DNA from: a bacterium | GTDB taxonomy: Bacteria > Elusimicrobiota > Elusimicrobia > Elusimicrobiales > UBA9959 | Direction: 5' to 3' | DNA: 5,702 nt | Assembly: GCA_021845705.1 (NCBI GenBank) | Contig: JAJZVJ010000191.1 | Coordinates: 1 to 5,702 of the forward strand | Shown: piece after piece, positions 5,076 through 5,702 of the stretch | How the letters are laid out: each line of letters begins with the position of its first letter | Position numbering within the stretch: position 1 is the stretch's first letter | The notes under the pieces: generated by a model | What the model saw: only the letters and a program-made list of their open reading frames with translations | Databases searched by the model: none | What the model was told of the DNA's origin: nothing | Program-made: the position numbers and the translations under genes

Positions 5076-5702
5076 TCAAGGCTGGAAGGGCGGCCAGTCC
5101 GTATTCTCCAGCTTCAGGAAAGCCTTCACGACGTCGGGGTCGAACTGCCGCGAGGCGCCCTTGGTAAGCTCGCTTTCGGCTATCTCGCGGCTGAGGGCTT
5201 TGCGGTAGGGGCGGTCGCTGCGCATGGCGTCCCACGCGTCTATGGTGGCCACTATGCGCGCCCCCAGGGGGATCTCCTCGCCTTTCAGGCCTTCGGGGTA
5301 GCCCATGCCGTTGTACCACTCCTGGTGGTACAGCACCATCTGCGCCACGGGCCCGAGAAAATGGATGGGCGCCAGTATCTGGTAGCCGATGGCGGGGTGT
5401 TTTTTTATCTCTTCGTATTCTTCCTGCGTAAGCTTGCCCGGTTTTGAAAGTATGCCGCCGTCTATGCCTATCTTGCCGATGTCGTGCAGCAGGGCCGCGT
5501 ACTCAACGTAGCGCAGCATCTGGGCCGGCATCAGCAGCTCCTCGGCGAGGCGCCGCGCCTTCATGCGGGCGCGGCCGGCGTGGTCCCCGGTGTAGGAATC
5601 CTTCGCGTCTATCACGCGGGCCAGGGTCTGCACCATTTCCAGGTAGAAATTCTCCAGGCTTTCGTAAAGCTTTATGTTCTCCAGCGTTATGGCCGTCTCG
5701 CC
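5076..5702 (-). CDS. GAF/HD-GYP domain protein, C-terminal part (5' end outside the window)
   Basis: The last 208 residues are visible and the frame is open to the window edge; the internal Met at 5636 is not the true start. Visible residues 1-16 (GETAITLENIKLYESL) look like the end of a GAF sensor domain and its signalling helix. From about 21 to 200 follows an HD-GYP domain: DAKDSYTGDH at 32-41, H73-D74 in LLHDIGKIGI, LSKPGKL at 85-91, KHPAIGYQIL at 101-110, YHQEWYNGMGYP at 125-136, ATIDAWDAM with D155, and DRPYR at 163-167. HD-GYP enzymes hydrolyse cyclic di-GMP (or related dinucleotides). The canonical HHE motif reads HQE here, replacing one metal-ligand histidine with glutamine (Q127), so the metal site may be binuclear. 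It heads the visible part of the rsmI operon. Its sensed signal is unknown. Confidence 0.9.
   Translation of the reverse strand, partial: GETAITLENIKLYESLENFYLEMVQTLARVIDAKDSYTGDHAGRARMKARRLAEELLMPAQMLRYVEYAALLHDIGKIGIDGGILSKPGKLTQEEYEEIKKHPAIGYQILAPIHFLGPVAQMVLYHQEWYNGMGYPEGLKGEEIPLGARIVATIDAWDAMRSDRPYRKALSREIAESELTKGASRQFDPDVVKAFLKLENTDWPPFQP

Overview
The window is a stretch of bacterial chromosome, roughly 58-60% GC by eye, in which every supported gene lies on the minus strand. Transcription therefore runs from high to low coordinates. The gene set is housekeeping plus nucleotide salvage. Strong GGAGG-type ribosome binding sites, tight gene packing and the GC-rich code suggest a Gram-negative-type bacterium. 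My tentative guess is a lineage such as Elusimicrobiota or a similar little-cultured phylum, but nothing here is diagnostic and I hold that loosely.

Region 1 (5702 to 3886) is a compact operon. It holds the C-terminal part of a GAF/HD-GYP signalling protein cut by the window edge, then rsmI (16S rRNA 2'-O-methyltransferase), then a low-molecular-weight phosphatase with a YwlE-type P-loop. The first two genes are 6 bases apart. The second pair overlaps by four bases (GTGA).

Region 2 (3885 to 2342) is glyA (serine hydroxymethyltransferase), preceded by a 244-base intergenic region and followed by a clear Rho-independent terminator. A phosphatase next to glyA echoes the ywlE-glyA neighbourhood of Bacillus, which supports the phosphatase call.

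Region 3 (1986 to 1) is a second operon. It holds mtnP-like methylthioadenosine phosphorylase, cytidine deaminase, a biotin-carboxyl-carrier-like protein lacking the biotin-accepting lysine, and the start of a double zinc-ribbon protein that leaves the window. mtnP and cdd are translationally coupled: the cdd ribosome binding site lies in the last mtnP codons. An AT-rich stretch upstream of mtnP is the likely promoter region.

The two intergenic regions on either side of glyA each carry an element of about 146-149 bases with inverted-repeat ends. The two share a 29-base identical core and two shorter motifs, in opposite orientation. Their outer arms differ completely between copies, yet each arm is complementary to its partner. 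This is the least explained structure in the window. The second notable point is the lysine-less AccB-like protein.
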